Below are positions 36,175 to 46,145 of a stretch of 64,000 nucleotides of DNA, in pieces. The DNA comes from Klebsiella spallanzanii (GTDB lineage: Bacteria > Pseudomonadota > Gammaproteobacteria > Enterobacterales > Enterobacteriaceae). Every line of letters starts with the position of its first letter. Position 1 is the stretch's first letter. The position numbers and the translations under genes were made by a program. The stretch lies in assembly GCF_902158555.1 (NCBI RefSeq), contig NZ_CABGGS010000005.1:124001-188000 (forward strand), given 5' to 3'. The notes under the pieces were generated by a model. That model had not been told where the DNA came from. It did not search any database and worked only from the letters and a program-made list of their open reading frames with translations.

Positions 36175-36728
36175 TCACATATCCTTATATAATCATCCGT
36201 AATTATACATCAAGTGAATATAAGTATTTCCTGGTACGCACTAATAATAATCTTAATGTTCTTCGGTGATTATAATCTTAATATTAAATAAACCTCAACC
36301 CGCATCACATTTAGCTATAAACACTGTCAAATCACGAAAAACAAGAACAAAAAACCACAATCAAATGTAAAACCAAAAACAAACCCTCTTAAAAATTGAA
36401 GAATAATCTTAAAGATGTAACGAAAAATACTAAAAACATAAAACTTTATTTTTTGAAAAATCAGGATAAAAATCTAAAATTATATAAATTTCGTTTTAAA
36501 ACAAAGAATTAAATAAAAATGAGATTGTGAAGTAGAAATGTGAACTAATTTTATTTAGTGTGACAAAAAACAAGTCATTCACAAGAAAAATCTCATGCAC
36601 AAATACATATTTATAATTTATAAAAAATAAATTCTCTTCGCGGATATTATTCTTAGGGGGCAAAATCGCCCCCTCAGGTTTCAAACAAACGTCAAATCTG
36701 AATGGTAATTTTGACGCCAAAGCACGCC
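36175..36728. other. AT-rich intergenic region upstream of the fimbrial regulator
   Basis: 554 bases, far richer in A and T than the flanks, with many A-tracts. Such DNA is typical of an H-NS-bound promoter of a horizontally acquired fimbrial operon. I see no convincing gene: a 78-codon minus-strand frame (36496-36732) has a biased, non-protein-like composition and overlaps the end of the next gene. The right end holds a small hairpin (36655-36674). Confidence 0.6.
36655..36674. terminator. Hairpin downstream of the DUF2955 gene
   Basis: Stem GGGGGC / GCCCCC extended by an A-T pair, loop AAAATC, 55 bases beyond the stop of the DUF2955 gene. No uninterrupted U-run follows, so terminator strength is doubtful. 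Confidence 0.45.
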
Positions 36729-37793
36729 TCACTCCGTAATAACAAACCGCGTTGGCGTAAAGCAGTTCAGCAGCCGATGCACCAGAAAGACCATGGTCAG
36801 CGTCACCACCAGGGCAGCAGTTACCGAGGTGATGCGATAGAGATCGCTGAACACCAAGTCCTGGTCCGGATGCAGGTTCTGGCCGAACATGATGCCGATG
36901 GTGGTAATGCTGGCGAAGCCAACGCCAGCGCCGACTTTCTCCATCACGTGCAGGCGGGCGCTAAACGCCAGACCGAGGCCAATCAGCGGCATCATCAGCA
37001 CCATATGGTTGCTGAAATCATAGATAATTAACTGCACCAGCAGAATATAGAGACAGGCCAGCATTACGCCCACCACGCGCCAGATCGAGCTGATCACCGC
37101 GCCGCGATAGTGCATCGGGAAGAGAATTAAAATCCCCGCCATCAGCGCCGACAGGGAATCACTCAAATCGCAGACCTGAAAAATCACAAAGATCATCGTC
37201 GCCACGCTGCCGGAAAGCAGCGATTCATGGCGAATACGGGCGGCATCTTTTTCAATGCGCGGCGGCGGTTTGCGCGGTTCCACATCCGGAATGAAGTAGT
37301 TCAGCAGCGCGCTGAGGGCTACCGCCATCACGCAGGCCTCCATGTTGGAGAACATCAGCGTGTGCCAGTTGCTGGTGGGATAGCTCATAAAGTTGAGCAT
37401 AGTGCTCTGACACACCACGCCCATCGACCCCAGCAGAAACAGCGGTCCCTGGCTCATAAAGCGAAAGCGCATCACGTACAGGCCAAACACGACCAACGTC
37501 ATGATCACCGGCCACTGCGAAAGATAGCCGACGATCAGCACCATTTCGACGCAGTTCACCGCTGCGCTAAACACAAACTGCCGCGCCACGTGGCGGTTAA
37601 ATACCGGCACCAGCGACAGCAGCATCAGCGGATACACGACGAAAAAGACGCCATACTGCACATCGTAGAAGGTCGAAATGCTCAGCGCGATAGTTCCGGC
37701 GACGGCGATACGTAGGGTCTGGCGAAAATCATTCGCCGTGTAGACGATGTTGCCGTGCGGAGTGAAGACCCGCGCCAGGGTGTTAATAGACAT
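36729..37793 (-). CDS. DUF2955 / FUSC-like inner-membrane efflux protein
   Basis: 354 residues with two blocks of about five membrane helices separated by a hydrophilic stretch (VEPRKPPPRIEKDAARIRHE, around residue 175). This is the layout of the FUSC/aromatic acid exporter group, and DUF2955 proteins are regularly encoded after a HlyD-type membrane fusion protein. It probably forms an exporter with the HlyD-like product upstream. Its start lies inside the last codons of the original HlyD reading frame, showing that both were one translational unit. Confidence 0.82.
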   Translation of the reverse strand: MSINTLARVFTPHGNIVYTANDFRQTLRIAVAGTIALSISTFYDVQYGVFFVVYPLMLLSLVPVFNRHVARQFVFSAAVNCVEMVLIVGYLSQWPVIMTLVVFGLYVMRFRFMSQGPLFLLGSMGVVCQSTMLNFMSYPTSNWHTLMFSNMEACVMAVALSALLNYFIPDVEPRKPPPRIEKDAARIRHESLLSGSVATMIFVIFQVCDLSDSLSALMAGILILFPMHYRGAVISSIWRVVGVMLACLYILLVQLIIYDFSNHMVLMMPLIGLGLAFSARLHVMEKVGAGVGFASITTIGIMFGQNLHPDQDLVFSDLYRITSVTAALVVTLTMVFLVHRLLNCFTPTRFVITE

Positions 37794-38850
37794 AGTGCAG
37801 CAGGCTCACCAGATGGATCTGCGCCCCAGCAAATGTGCGGGCAAACGGGCCATCGCTATTATACAGCTGCACCGTGGCGCGCGCGCCGGTGGGCAGCGGC
37901 TTGTCCAGCGGCTCATCGAGCGCTACGTGAATACGCATACGCTGCGCATCACGCACCCAGCGGGTGGACTACTCCGGCTGCGACAGCTGGCCGTTGACCT
38001 CTTCCTGCCCGGCCAGAATCCCGGCATCGCTGCTGGTGACGCGCGCTTTAAAAACTTTACCCGGCAGCGCATCAAACACCACCGCCGCATCGGTATTCAC
38101 GCCGGTGTGGCGCAGGCTCTTCTCACGAAAATCAGCGACGATATCGGTGTGATTGCTCACCAGCGCCAGCAACGGCGTGGCGGCGGTGGCGTACAGTCCG
38201 GGGTTGAGCTGAAGGTTGCTCACCATGCCGTCAGTTTCGGCGCGGACCTGCGTCCAGCCGAAGTTAAGCTGCGCCTCTTCCAGCGCATTGCGATACTTTT
38301 GCAGCGTCACGTTGCGCGCATCATCGCGTTCGCCGCGCTGGATCAGCAGGTTCTGGATGCTGGCGCTGAGCGCGCTGACCGACTGCTCGCTGGTTTGCCA
38401 GGTGGTGCGCACCTTATCCAGGTCCGACTGTGAGACGTTCTGCATGGTGCTCAGCCGCTGATATCGGTCGAGGGTAACCTTGTCATTTCGCGCGGTGTAC
38501 TGGGCGGTGCGCAGGTTGGCGCGGGCAGAGGCGATCTGTGCGTCCAGTTGCTGGTTGCTCAGCTTAGCCTGCTCAAGGGCGATCTGCGCCGCTTCAACTT
38601 TGTTGATAAACGGCGTCGGGTCCAGCTCATAGAGCAGGTCGCCCTTCTTCACCTGGCTGTTGTTATGGACATAGACATGGGAGACATAGCCGGAGACGCG
38701 CGACGAGACCGGGGTCACCACGCGCATCACGGTGGAGTCCGGGGTGAGCGGGATCCAGATATCGGCAACGATAAACCAGGCGAATATCGCCAGGAACGCG
38801 GCAATACTCACCCTTACCCAACGGGCAAACTTCTGTTCAGGGGTCATCAT
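37783..38850 (-). pseudogene. HlyD-family membrane fusion protein interrupted by an amber codon
   Basis: The frame runs from the ATG at 38850 to a TAG at 37971-37969 (293 residues), then continues in the same frame for 61 codons (STRWVRDAQRMRIHVALDE...) to TAA at 37785-37783. That end overlaps the DUF2955 start by 11 bases, as operon partners do. The membrane anchor (residues about 13-32), lipoyl-type halves (VMRVVTPVSSRVSGYV, TDGMVSNLQLNPG) and coiled-coil hairpin are intact; the lost part is the C-terminal beta barrel/membrane-proximal domain. A single C-to-T change of CAG to TAG explains it. A sequencing error or suppression cannot be excluded. Confidence 0.8.
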
Positions 38851-38856
38851 AGTTTT

Positions 38857-39321
38857 TTAGATCTTATTATCTTCTTCGCGGATAGTCCGCAGATTGCAGG
38901 CGATGTGATTTAACGTAGCGCTGAAGGTGGCGAGTTCCGCCTCGGGAATGGTTCGGGTGACGCGATTTTGATAAGTCTCAATCACGCGGTTCAGCTCTTC
39001 CAGCCTCGAGCGGCCTTCCGCCGTCAGCGTCAGCAGGCGTATACGTTTGTCATAGGGCGATGTGGAACGCATCAGATAGCCCTGCTTTTCCAGCTGCGTG
39101 AGGGTGCGCATCAGCGGCGGCAGTTCAATGCCCTGCACCTCCGCCAGTTCGCTGACCGAGACGTTATCCCCCAGCTGATGCAGCTGCATCAGCACCGTCC
39201 AGCTTGACTGGGTCAGGCCGGTATCGGTAATGGCAGAATCGATAATCGCGCGCCACTGGCGCACCACCATCGCCATACGCATCCCCATCGGGCGGCGAGC
39301 AAACAGGTCGTCTTCGGTCAT
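38857..39321 (-). CDS. MarR-family transcriptional regulator
   Basis: 154 residues with a SlyA/EmrR-like winged helix (VSVSELAEVQGIELPPLMRTLTQLEKQGYL, about residues 55-85; wing at SPYDKRIRLLTLT). First gene of the regulator-HlyD-DUF2955 operon, six bases before the HlyD start. By analogy with EmrR it should repress the operon and be released by an aromatic or lipophilic ligand. Its own promoter region contains AT-rich palindromic DNA (GATAAGGAAAATAATACTTATC, arms GATAAG and CTTATC). Confidence 0.88.
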   Translation of the reverse strand: MTEDDLFARRPMGMRMAMVVRQWRAIIDSAITDTGLTQSSWTVLMQLHQLGDNVSVSELAEVQGIELPPLMRTLTQLEKQGYLMRSTSPYDKRIRLLTLTAEGRSRLEELNRVIETYQNRVTRTIPEAELATFSATLNHIACNLRTIREEDNKI

Positions 39322-39336
39322 CTTCTTTTCCTCATT

Positions 39337-39364
39337 TAACGATAAGGAAAATAATACTTATCAG
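39337..39364. promoter_or_regulatory. Candidate operator upstream of the MarR gene
   Basis: ACGATAAGG and ACTTATC/CTTATCAG-type arms form an imperfect inverted repeat just upstream of the regulator start, with a second CTGATAAG-like half in the same stretch. Position and AT-rich character fit a MarR-family autoregulatory site. Confidence 0.4.
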
Positions 39365-39451
39365 GGTAAGTATCAAGAAACGAAGAGTAGAGAAGCATGA
39401 AATGATAAATTATGTGAATGTAAATTCCCGATGGAGTATCGGTTTGGTTTG

Positions 39452-39487
39452 GTAGCCCGGACAGGCGCGTCAAGCGCCGCCTCCGGG
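39452..39487. repeat. Single REP unit (class A)
   Basis: One copy of GTAGCCCGGACAGGCGCG...CGCCTCCGGG, a self-complementary hairpin, between the MarR gene and yjiS. Confidence 0.85.
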
Positions 39488-39552
39488 AAAACCCCGGTAG
39501 CGCTGACGCTTACCGAGGCGACGAACGCGCGCGGGGTGAAAAACCGCATGTT

Positions 39553-39717
39553 TTAATTGATCTGATCCCGTCTTAATCCGACGTCTCTCAGCTGTTCATC
39601 GCTCATTCGCTGCAAAACTCGTCGCGTTTGCATCCGAAGCCACCATTTTCTGATCGCCCGCCCTAAAAATACCAAGCCGATAAACGGCTGTTTTGCCCGG
39701 TTCTCGTGAAATTCCAT
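39553..39717 (-). CDS. yjiS: YjiS, DUF1127 small basic protein
   Basis: 54 residues, ATG at 39717 after GGAGG, stop TAA at 39553. It starts MEFHENRAKQPFIGLV and ends with the DUF1127 signature RRVLQRMSDEQLRDVGLRRD, nearly identical to E. coli YjiS. DUF1127 proteins are small, basic and often RNA- or stress-related; YjiS itself is uncharacterised. It is divergent from yjiR, as in K-12. Confidence 0.92.
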   Translation of the reverse strand: MEFHENRAKQPFIGLVFLGRAIRKWWLRMQTRRVLQRMSDEQLRDVGLRRDQIN

Positions 39718-39773
39718 CCTCTGCCTCCTCGCCTTGCCAGAGGCTTTATCTTCGCGGATCCGGGGCCAGACAA

Positions 39774-39872
39774 TACAGATTCACAAAACACTTTTCTTTA
39801 ACATACAGATTGATTAAAACGATATCTGCGTGCGGTTTTCACCGCCCATCTGTACTGGTTTATCCATCTGTA
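39774..39872. promoter_or_regulatory. Four repeated YjiR-type operator half-sites
   Basis: TACAGAT occurs at 39774-39780 and 39804-39810 (30-base step), and its complement ATCTGTA at 39848-39854 and 39866-39872 (18-base step), all within the 177-base yjiS/yjiR gap. MocR-type regulators bind repeated half-sites near their own promoters, so these are good candidates for YjiR sites. Confidence 0.65.
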
Positions 39873-39894
39873 TGGCAACAAAAAGGGATACAGC

Positions 39895-41307
39895 ATGACT
39901 CGCTACCAACATCTGGCCAATTTGCTGGCTGAACGTATTGAACAAGGGCTGTATCGCCACGGCGAAAAGCTACCCTCAGTGCGCAGCCTGAGCCAGGAGC
40001 ACGGCGTCAGCATCAGCACCGTCCAGCAGGCTTATCAGACGCTGGAACAGCGCCAGCTGATCACCCCGCAGCCGCGATCCGGCTATTTCGTTGCCCCGCA
40101 AAAAGCCCAGCCGCCGGTACCGCCGATGTCGCGCCCGGTACAACGCCCGGTGGAAATAACCCAGTGGGATCAGGTGCTGAACATGCTCGACGCCCGCAAT
40201 GACAAAACCATTATCCCGTTCGGCGGCGGCTCACCGGACGTATCTCAGCCGAGTTTAAAACCGCTATGGCGCGAGCTCAGCCGGGTGATCCAGCATAATA
40301 TTATCGACGTGCTGAGCTACGATGAGCTGGCCGGACGCCGCGAGCTGCGCGAGCAGATCGCCCGCCTGATGCTCGATGGCGGTTCCGTCGTCACCGCCGA
40401 CGAGCTGGTGATCACCAGCGGCTGCCACAGCGCGCTGTCGCTGGCCCTGCTCGCGGTGTGTCAGCCCGGTGATATCGTTGCCGTCGAATCCCCTTGCTAT
40501 TACGGCACCATGCAGATGCTGCGCGGCCTGGGGATCAAAGCCATTGAGATCCCCACCGATCCGAACAGCGGGATCAGCATTGAAGCTTTAGAACTAGCGC
40601 TCGAGCAGTGGCCAATCAAAGGGGTCATTCTGGTGCCGAACTGCAACAACCCGCTGGGGTTTATCATGCCGGATGCCCGCAAACGCGCCGTGCTGTGCCT
40701 CGCCCAGCGCCACGATATCGTGATTTTTGAGGATGATATTTACGGCGAGCTGGCGACCGACTACCCGCGCCCGCGCACCATTCATTCATGGGATATCGAC
40801 GGCCGGGTCATACTCTGTAGCTCGTTTACCAAAACCATCGCGCCCGGCCTGCGCATCGGCTGGGTCGCCCCGGGCCGCTACTACGATCGCCTGTTGCAGA
40901 TGAAATACGCCGCCAGCGGCACCAACGTCCCCTCAACTCAACTGGCGGCCTCCACCTTTATTCGCGAAGGCCACTATCACCGCCACGTGCGAAGAATGCG
41001 GCAGATCTACCAGCGCAATATGGAGATTTACACCTGCTGGCTGCGGGAATATTTTCCCTGTGGCATCTGCGTCACCCGCCCAACCGGCGGCTTTATGCTG
41101 TGGGTCGAACTGCCCGAGCAGGTGGATATGGTCTGCGTCGCCAAACAGCTGTGCCGCATGAAGATCCAGGTCGCGCCGGGATCGCTGTTTTCGGCTTCAG
41201 GGAAGTATCGTAACTGCTTAAGGATCAACTGCGCCCTGCCGCCGATCGAGAAGCATCGGGAGGTGATGGTGCAGCTGGGCATGGCGGTGAAAGTGGCGAT
41301 GGAGTGA
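39895..41307 (+). CDS. yjiR: YjiR, MocR-type GntR/aminotransferase regulator
   Basis: 470 residues. An N-terminal GntR winged helix (residues about 1-68, LPSVRSLSQEHGVSISTVQQAYQTLE) is joined to a fold type I aminotransferase-like domain that binds PLP; the Schiff-base lysine is in SSFTKTIAPGLRIGW. MocR proteins sense amino acid or vitamin B6 compounds and usually control a neighbouring gene. Four TACAGAT-type half-sites lie just upstream. Same neighbourhood as E. coli yjiR-yjiS. Confidence 0.94.
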   Translation: MTRYQHLANLLAERIEQGLYRHGEKLPSVRSLSQEHGVSISTVQQAYQTLEQRQLITPQPRSGYFVAPQKAQPPVPPMSRPVQRPVEITQWDQVLNMLDARNDKTIIPFGGGSPDVSQPSLKPLWRELSRVIQHNIIDVLSYDELAGRRELREQIARLMLDGGSVVTADELVITSGCHSALSLALLAVCQPGDIVAVESPCYYGTMQMLRGLGIKAIEIPTDPNSGISIEALELALEQWPIKGVILVPNCNNPLGFIMPDARKRAVLCLAQRHDIVIFEDDIYGELATDYPRPRTIHSWDIDGRVILCSSFTKTIAPGLRIGWVAPGRYYDRLLQMKYAASGTNVPSTQLAASTFIREGHYHRHVRRMRQIYQRNMEIYTCWLREYFPCGICVTRPTGGFMLWVELPEQVDMVCVAKQLCRMKIQVAPGSLFSASGKYRNCLRINCALPPIEKHREVMVQLGMAVKVAME

Positions 41308-41336
41308 GTAATAATTTCAACTGACTGGAAAAATAT

Positions 41337-42125
41337 ATGCGAAGTAACCTAAAATCATTTTTGATAAATGCATTAAAAATTATTCCGGGGTATGATTTTC
41401 TCTCGGAAATGTATATATTCATTAAACACCCCGAAATATATGACGGCAACAATGAATATGCTCCACTTGTAAACTCTGGCGCTAATCTATTAAAATCCAT
41501 ATTAATTGTAGGATCATTGATAACTGCATTCACTTTTCTTTCAATTAAATCAGCTCCCATAACTAGCTTTAAATTAATATTCAATCAACTATATTGGTAT
41601 ATTCTTTTGTTAATCCAACCTATAAAGTTTGGAGTCTTTTTCTGGCTGTGTATGTCCACAGCAACTCGATTTAAAAAAAATGTGTGCCATAGTGTTTATT
41701 TTTTTCAGGTACTTCAAACCTACGCGGTTATTAATGTAATAATATTCTTCTTGTTTTGTATAGCAATCAACAGAATTTTCCTTACTGGAGATTTTAACAG
41801 ACCATCTGGCAACATTGATCTAATGATAGGTTTTATATTGGCATTACTTGTTCTTATACTTACATTCAGATTATTAATAGCTCCATCATTTCATTACTTG
41901 TCGATGTATTACAAAAAACCATCCAGTGCAATTATCCTACTCTTATCAATTAGCATTTCTTATTATTTAGCCAATCAAATGAAATTAGTAGACGGAAAGA
42001 GAATCGTGAACAAAAAAGAATTCTGCGAATTATCTTATGATTTAAAAATAAATCCCTCACACATTAATAAAATCGATAAAAACCTATACCTGAATGAGTG
42101 TATAAATATCTTCTCCCGGAATTGA
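41337..42125 (+). CDS. Unknown AT-rich multi-pass membrane protein upstream of hsdR
   Basis: 262 residues that I do not recognise. About five hydrophobic segments are visible (roughly 55-72, 88-108, 122-148, 160-182, 194-212), followed by a C-terminal soluble tail with two cysteines ([33 protein letters not shown]). The N-terminus before the first helix is about 50 residues and basic. The gene is much richer in A and T than yjiR and hsdR on either side, a sign of recent acquisition. It ends 46 bases before hsdR on the same strand. An accessory defence or immunity role is possible but unproven. Confidence 0.7.
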   Translation: MRSNLKSFLINALKIIPGYDFLSEMYIFIKHPEIYDGNNEYAPLVNSGANLLKSILIVGSLITAFTFLSIKSAPITSFKLIFNQLYWYILLLIQPIKFGVFFWLCMSTATRFKKNVCHSVYFFQVLQTYAVINVIIFFLFCIAINRIFLTGDFNRPSGNIDLMIGFILALLVLILTFRLLIAPSFHYLSMYYKKPSSAIILLLSISISYYLANQMKLVDGKRIVNKKEFCELSYDLKINPSHINKIDKNLYLNECINIFSRN

Positions 42126-42171
42126 TAATTATGTAAAATCAGAAGGTTCCTGTTCACGTAAAGAGAGAACT

Positions 42172-44601
42172 ATGGCTGACCTGAACCTGAGTACCCTGAC
42201 GGAAGCAGACATCATCACCAAACGCGTTATGCCCGCCATCCTTGATGCTGGCTGGAACGACACAACGCAAATCAGACAAGAGGTCAAACTCCGGGACGGT
42301 AAGGTCATCGTGCGCGGCAAAGTCGCGGCGCGTAGAACGGTGAAATCCGCCGATATCGTGCTGTATCACAAACCGGGGATTCCACTGGCGGTCATTGAAG
42401 CCAAAGCCAACAAACACGAAATCGGCAAAGGGATGCAACAAGGGATCGAGTACGCGCGCCTGTTGGATGTTCCTTTCGTCTTCGCCACTAACGGCGACGG
42501 TTTTATTTTCCGCGATGCCACGGCAACTGAAGGCGAGCTGCTCGAAAAACACATTACTCTGGATGAGTTCCCATCCCCGGCCGAACTCTGGCATAAGCTC
42601 TGCGTCTGGAAAGGCTACACCGCCGCCCAACTCCCGGTGATTACTCAGGACTACTACGACGACGGCAGCGGCAAAGCGCCGCGTTATTACCAGCTACAGG
42701 CCATCAATAAAACCATTGAAGCCGTTTCCGCCGGGCAGAACCGCGTTCTGCTGGTGATGGCAACCGGAACGGGGAAAACCTACACCGCCTTCCAGATCAT
42801 CTGGCGCTTATGGAAAGCGAAAAGTAAAAAGCGGATCCTGTTTCTCGCCGATCGCAACATTCTGGTCGATCAGACCAAAAACAACGATTTCCTGCCGTTT
42901 GGCACGGCGATGACCAAGGTCACCGGGCGTACCATCGATCCGGCATTTGAAATCCATCTCGCGCTGTATCAGGCCATTACCGGCCCGGAAGAAGATCAAA
43001 AAGCCTTTAAACAGGTGGCGCCGGATTTCTTTGACCTGATTGTGATCGACGAATGCCATCGCGGCAGCGCCTCGGAAGACAGCGCGTGGCGCGAAATCCT
43101 CGACTATTTCAGCGCCGCCACGCAGATTGGCTTAACCGCCACACCAAAAGAGACTCATGAAGTCTCCAGCACCGATTACTTCGGCGATCCGGTATATATC
43201 TACTCGCTGAAAGAAGGCATCGAGGACGGCTTCCTTGCCCCTTATAAAGTGGTGCGCGTCGATATCGATGTCGATCTCCAGGGCTGGCGTCCCACCAAAG
43301 GCCAGACGGATAAAAACGGCGAGCTGATCGACGACCGTATCTACAACCAGAAAGATTTTGACCGCACGATGGTGATTGATGAACGCACCGAACTGGTGGC
43401 GAAAACCATTACCGATTACCTCAAGCGCACCAACCCGATGGATAAAACCATCATTTTCTGTAACGACATCGATCACGCGGAGCGCATGCGCCGCGCGCTG
43501 GTCAATCTCAACCCGGAACAGGTCAAAAAGAACGACAAGTACGTGATGAAAATCACCGGCGATGACGACATTGGCAAAGCCCAGCTGGATAACTTTATTA
43601 ACCCCAAAAAAGAGTATCCGGTTATCGCCACCACCTCCGAGCTGATGACCACCGGCGTGGATGCCAAAACCTGCAAACTGGTGGTGCTGGACCAAAACAT
43701 TCAGTCGATGACCAAATTCAAGCAGATCATCGGCCGCGGCACCCGCATCGATGAACGCTACGGCAAGCTATGGTTCACCATCCTCGACTTCAAAAAGGCT
43801 ACCGAACTGTTCGCCGACGAACGCTTCGACGGCATCCCGGAAAAGGTGATGGACACCACGCCGGAAGATATCGCCGACCCGGACTCTGATTTTGAAGAGC
43901 AGTTCGACGAGCACGAAGAAGAGACTGAAGATGACATCACCGGTGCCGATGAAGATCCCGCGCCGTATACCGTCACCGGTGCAGACGATGTCGGCCCGCT
44001 GCCGGAAGACGATGAAAACAAAGTGCGCAAGTTTCACGTCAACGGCGTCGCCGTCGGCGTAATTGCCCAGCGCGTGCAGTATTACGATGCTGATGGCAAG
44101 CTGGTCACCGAATCCTTCAAAGATTACACCCGCAAAACGCTGCTCAAAGAGTACGCCTCGCTGGATGATTTCACCCGCAAATGGCAGGGCGCCGAGCGCA
44201 AAGAGGCCATCATCAAGGAGCTGGAGCAGCAGGGGATTATCTGGGAAGTGCTGGCGGAAGAGGTCGGTAAAGAGCTCGACCCGTTCGACATGCTGTGCCA
44301 CGTGGTGTATGGTCAGCCGCCGTTAACCCGCAAAGAGCGGGCAGAGAACGTGCGTAAACGCAACTACTTCACCAAATACTCCGACGCCGCGCAGGCGGTG
44401 CTGAATACGCTGCTGGATAAATACGCCGACGCGGGCGTGCAGGAAATAGAGAGTATTCAGGTGCTGAAGCTCAAGCCGTTCGACAGCATGGGTACGCTGC
44501 CGGAGATCATTAAAAGCGGATTCGGCGACCGTAACGGGTATAATCAGGCCATCAGCGAGCTGGAGAGCGAAATCTACCACTTACCGCCCCGCTCCGCGTA
44601 A
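42172..44601 (+). CDS. hsdR: Type I restriction enzyme R subunit HsdR (EcoAI/EcoEI family)
   Basis: 809 residues. N-terminal PD-(D/E)XK nuclease with D61 and E76-x-K78 (IEAKAN), then an SF2 translocase: Walker A TGTGKT (198-203), Walker B DECH (293-296), TATP motif, and motif VI GRGTRI. The C-terminus is the EcoEI-type domain that contacts the methyltransferase. It cuts unmodified foreign DNA after ATP-driven translocation. Frame and motifs are intact. First of hsdR-hsdM-hsdS, the order of type IB systems. Confidence 0.96.
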   Translation: MADLNLSTLTEADIITKRVMPAILDAGWNDTTQIRQEVKLRDGKVIVRGKVAARRTVKSADIVLYHKPGIPLAVIEAKANKHEIGKGMQQGIEYARLLDVPFVFATNGDGFIFRDATATEGELLEKHITLDEFPSPAELWHKLCVWKGYTAAQLPVITQDYYDDGSGKAPRYYQLQAINKTIEAVSAGQNRVLLVMATGTGKTYTAFQIIWRLWKAKSKKRILFLADRNILVDQTKNNDFLPFGTAMTKVTGRTIDPAFEIHLALYQAITGPEEDQKAFKQVAPDFFDLIVIDECHRGSASEDSAWREILDYFSAATQIGLTATPKETHEVSSTDYFGDPVYIYSLKEGIEDGFLAPYKVVRVDIDVDLQGWRPTKGQTDKNGELIDDRIYNQKDFDRTMVIDERTELVAKTITDYLKRTNPMDKTIIFCNDIDHAERMRRALVNLNPEQVKKNDKYVMKITGDDDIGKAQLDNFINPKKEYPVIATTSELMTTGVDAKTCKLVVLDQNIQSMTKFKQIIGRGTRIDERYGKLWFTILDFKKATELFADERFDGIPEKVMDTTPEDIADPDSDFEEQFDEHEEETEDDITGADEDPAPYTVTGADDVGPLPEDDENKVRKFHVNGVAVGVIAQRVQYYDADGKLVTESFKDYTRKTLLKEYASLDDFTRKWQGAERKEAIIKELEQQGIIWEVLAEEVGKELDPFDMLCHVVYGQPPLTRKERAENVRKRNYFTKYSDAAQAVLNTLLDKYADAGVQEIESIQVLKLKPFDSMGTLPEIIKSGFGDRNGYNQAISELESEIYHLPPRSA

Positions 44602-44675
44602 CCACTCCCCTTTTGCGCCTTCTGCTGCCACCGCGTAGCAGAAGGCCTTATTGTTAATGAAACATGGAACACATC

Positions 44676-46145
44676 ATGTCAATCAGCTCAGTTATCAAAT
44701 CCTTACAGGACATTATGCGCAAAGACGCCGGCGTGGACGGCGATGCGCAGCGCCTCGGCCAGCTCTCCTGGCTGCTGTTTCTGAAAATCTTTGACGCCCA
44801 GGAAGAGGCGCTGGAACTGGAGCAGGATAACTATCAGTACCCGATCCCGCAGCGCTACCTGTGGCGCACCTGGGCGGCGAACGCCGAAGGCATTACCGGC
44901 GATTCCCTGCTGGAGTTCGTCAACGATGACCTGTTCCCGGCGCTGAAAAACCTCACCGCGCCTATCGATAAAAACCCGCGTGGCTTTGTGGTCAGACAGG
45001 CGTTCAGCGATGCCTATAACTACATGAAAAACGGCACCCTGCTGCGTCAGGTGATCAACAAGCTCAACGAAATCGACTTCACCAGCGCCAGCGAACGCCA
45101 CCTGTTCGGGGACATTTACGAACAGATCCTCAAAGATCTGCAATCGGCGGGCAATGCCGGTGAGTTTTATACCCCGCGCGCCGTCACCCGCTTTATGGTC
45201 GATCGCGTTGATCCGAAGCTCGGCGAGTCAATTATGGACCCGGCCTGCGGCACCGGCGGCTTCCTCGCCTGCGCGTTCGATCACGTAAAAAACAACTACG
45301 TGAAGAGCGTGGCCGATCACCAGACACTGCAACAGCAGATCCACGGCGTAGAGAAAAAACAGCTCCCGCACCTGCTGGCGACCACCAATATGCTGCTGCA
45401 CGGCATCGAAGTGCCGGTGCAAATTCGTCACGACAACACCCTCAACAAGCCGCTGTCGTCGTGGGATGAACAGCTGAATGTGATCGTCACCAACCCGCCG
45501 TTCGGCGGCACCGAAGAAGACGGTATCGAGAAGAACTTCCCGGCAGAGATGCAGACTCGCGAAACGGCGGATCTGTTCCTGCAACTGATCGTTGAAGTGC
45601 TGGCGAAAAACGGCCGCGCGGCGGTGGTACTGCCGGACGGTACGCTGTTTGGCGAAGGCGTGAAAACCAAAATTAAAAAGCTCCTCACCGAGGAGTGCAA
45701 CCTGCACACCATCGTGCGTCTGCCGAACGGCGTGTTTAACCCGTACACCGGGATCAAAACCAACCTGCTGTTCTTTACCAAAGGCCAGCCGACCAAAGAC
45801 ATCTGGTTCTACGAGCACCCGTACCCGGCGGGCGTGAAGAACTACAGCAAAACCAAACCAATGAAGTTTGAAGAATTCCAGGCCGAGATCGACTGGTGGG
45901 GCAACGAGGCCGACGGCTTCGCCAGCCGCGTCGAGAACGAGCAGGCGTGGAAGGTCAGCATCGACGAGGTGATTGCCCGCAACTTTAACCTCGATATCAA
46001 GAACCCGCACCAGGCGGAAACCGTCAGCCACGATCCGGATGAACTGTTGGCGCAATATGCCAAACAGCAGGAAGCGATCCAGACCCTGCGCCACCAGCTG
46101 CGCGATATCCTCGGCGCGGCGCTCTCCGGTAAGGAGGCCAACTGA
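44676..46145 (+). CDS. hsdM: Type I restriction-modification methyltransferase subunit HsdM
   Basis: 489 residues from the ATG at 44676 (MSISSVIKSLQ...), which matches EcoAI HsdM and has GGAA six bases upstream; the ATG at 44664 adds four residues. An N6-adenine methyltransferase of gamma type: AdoMet motif I DPACGTGGF (188-196) and catalytic NPPF (273-276). It modifies host sites and is needed for restriction. Its stop and the hsdS start share one base (TGATG). Confidence 0.96.
   Translation: MSISSVIKSLQDIMRKDAGVDGDAQRLGQLSWLLFLKIFDAQEEALELEQDNYQYPIPQRYLWRTWAANAEGITGDSLLEFVNDDLFPALKNLTAPIDKNPRGFVVRQAFSDAYNYMKNGTLLRQVINKLNEIDFTSASERHLFGDIYEQILKDLQSAGNAGEFYTPRAVTRFMVDRVDPKLGESIMDPACGTGGFLACAFDHVKNNYVKSVADHQTLQQQIHGVEKKQLPHLLATTNMLLHGIEVPVQIRHDNTLNKPLSSWDEQLNVIVTNPPFGGTEEDGIEKNFPAEMQTRETADLFLQLIVEVLAKNGRAAVVLPDGTLFGEGVKTKIKKLLTEECNLHTIVRLPNGVFNPYTGIKTNLLFFTKGQPTKDIWFYEHPYPAGVKNYSKTKPMKFEEFQAEIDWWGNEADGFASRVENEQAWKVSIDEVIARNFNLDIKNPHQAETVSHDPDELLAQYAKQQEAIQTLRHQLRDILGAALSGKEAN

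Noticed and set aside
36496..36732. A 78-codon minus-strand frame in the AT-rich gap
   Set aside because: Phe/Asn/Leu-rich composition from A+T-rich DNA, no ribosome-binding site, and it overlaps the end of the DUF2955 gene.
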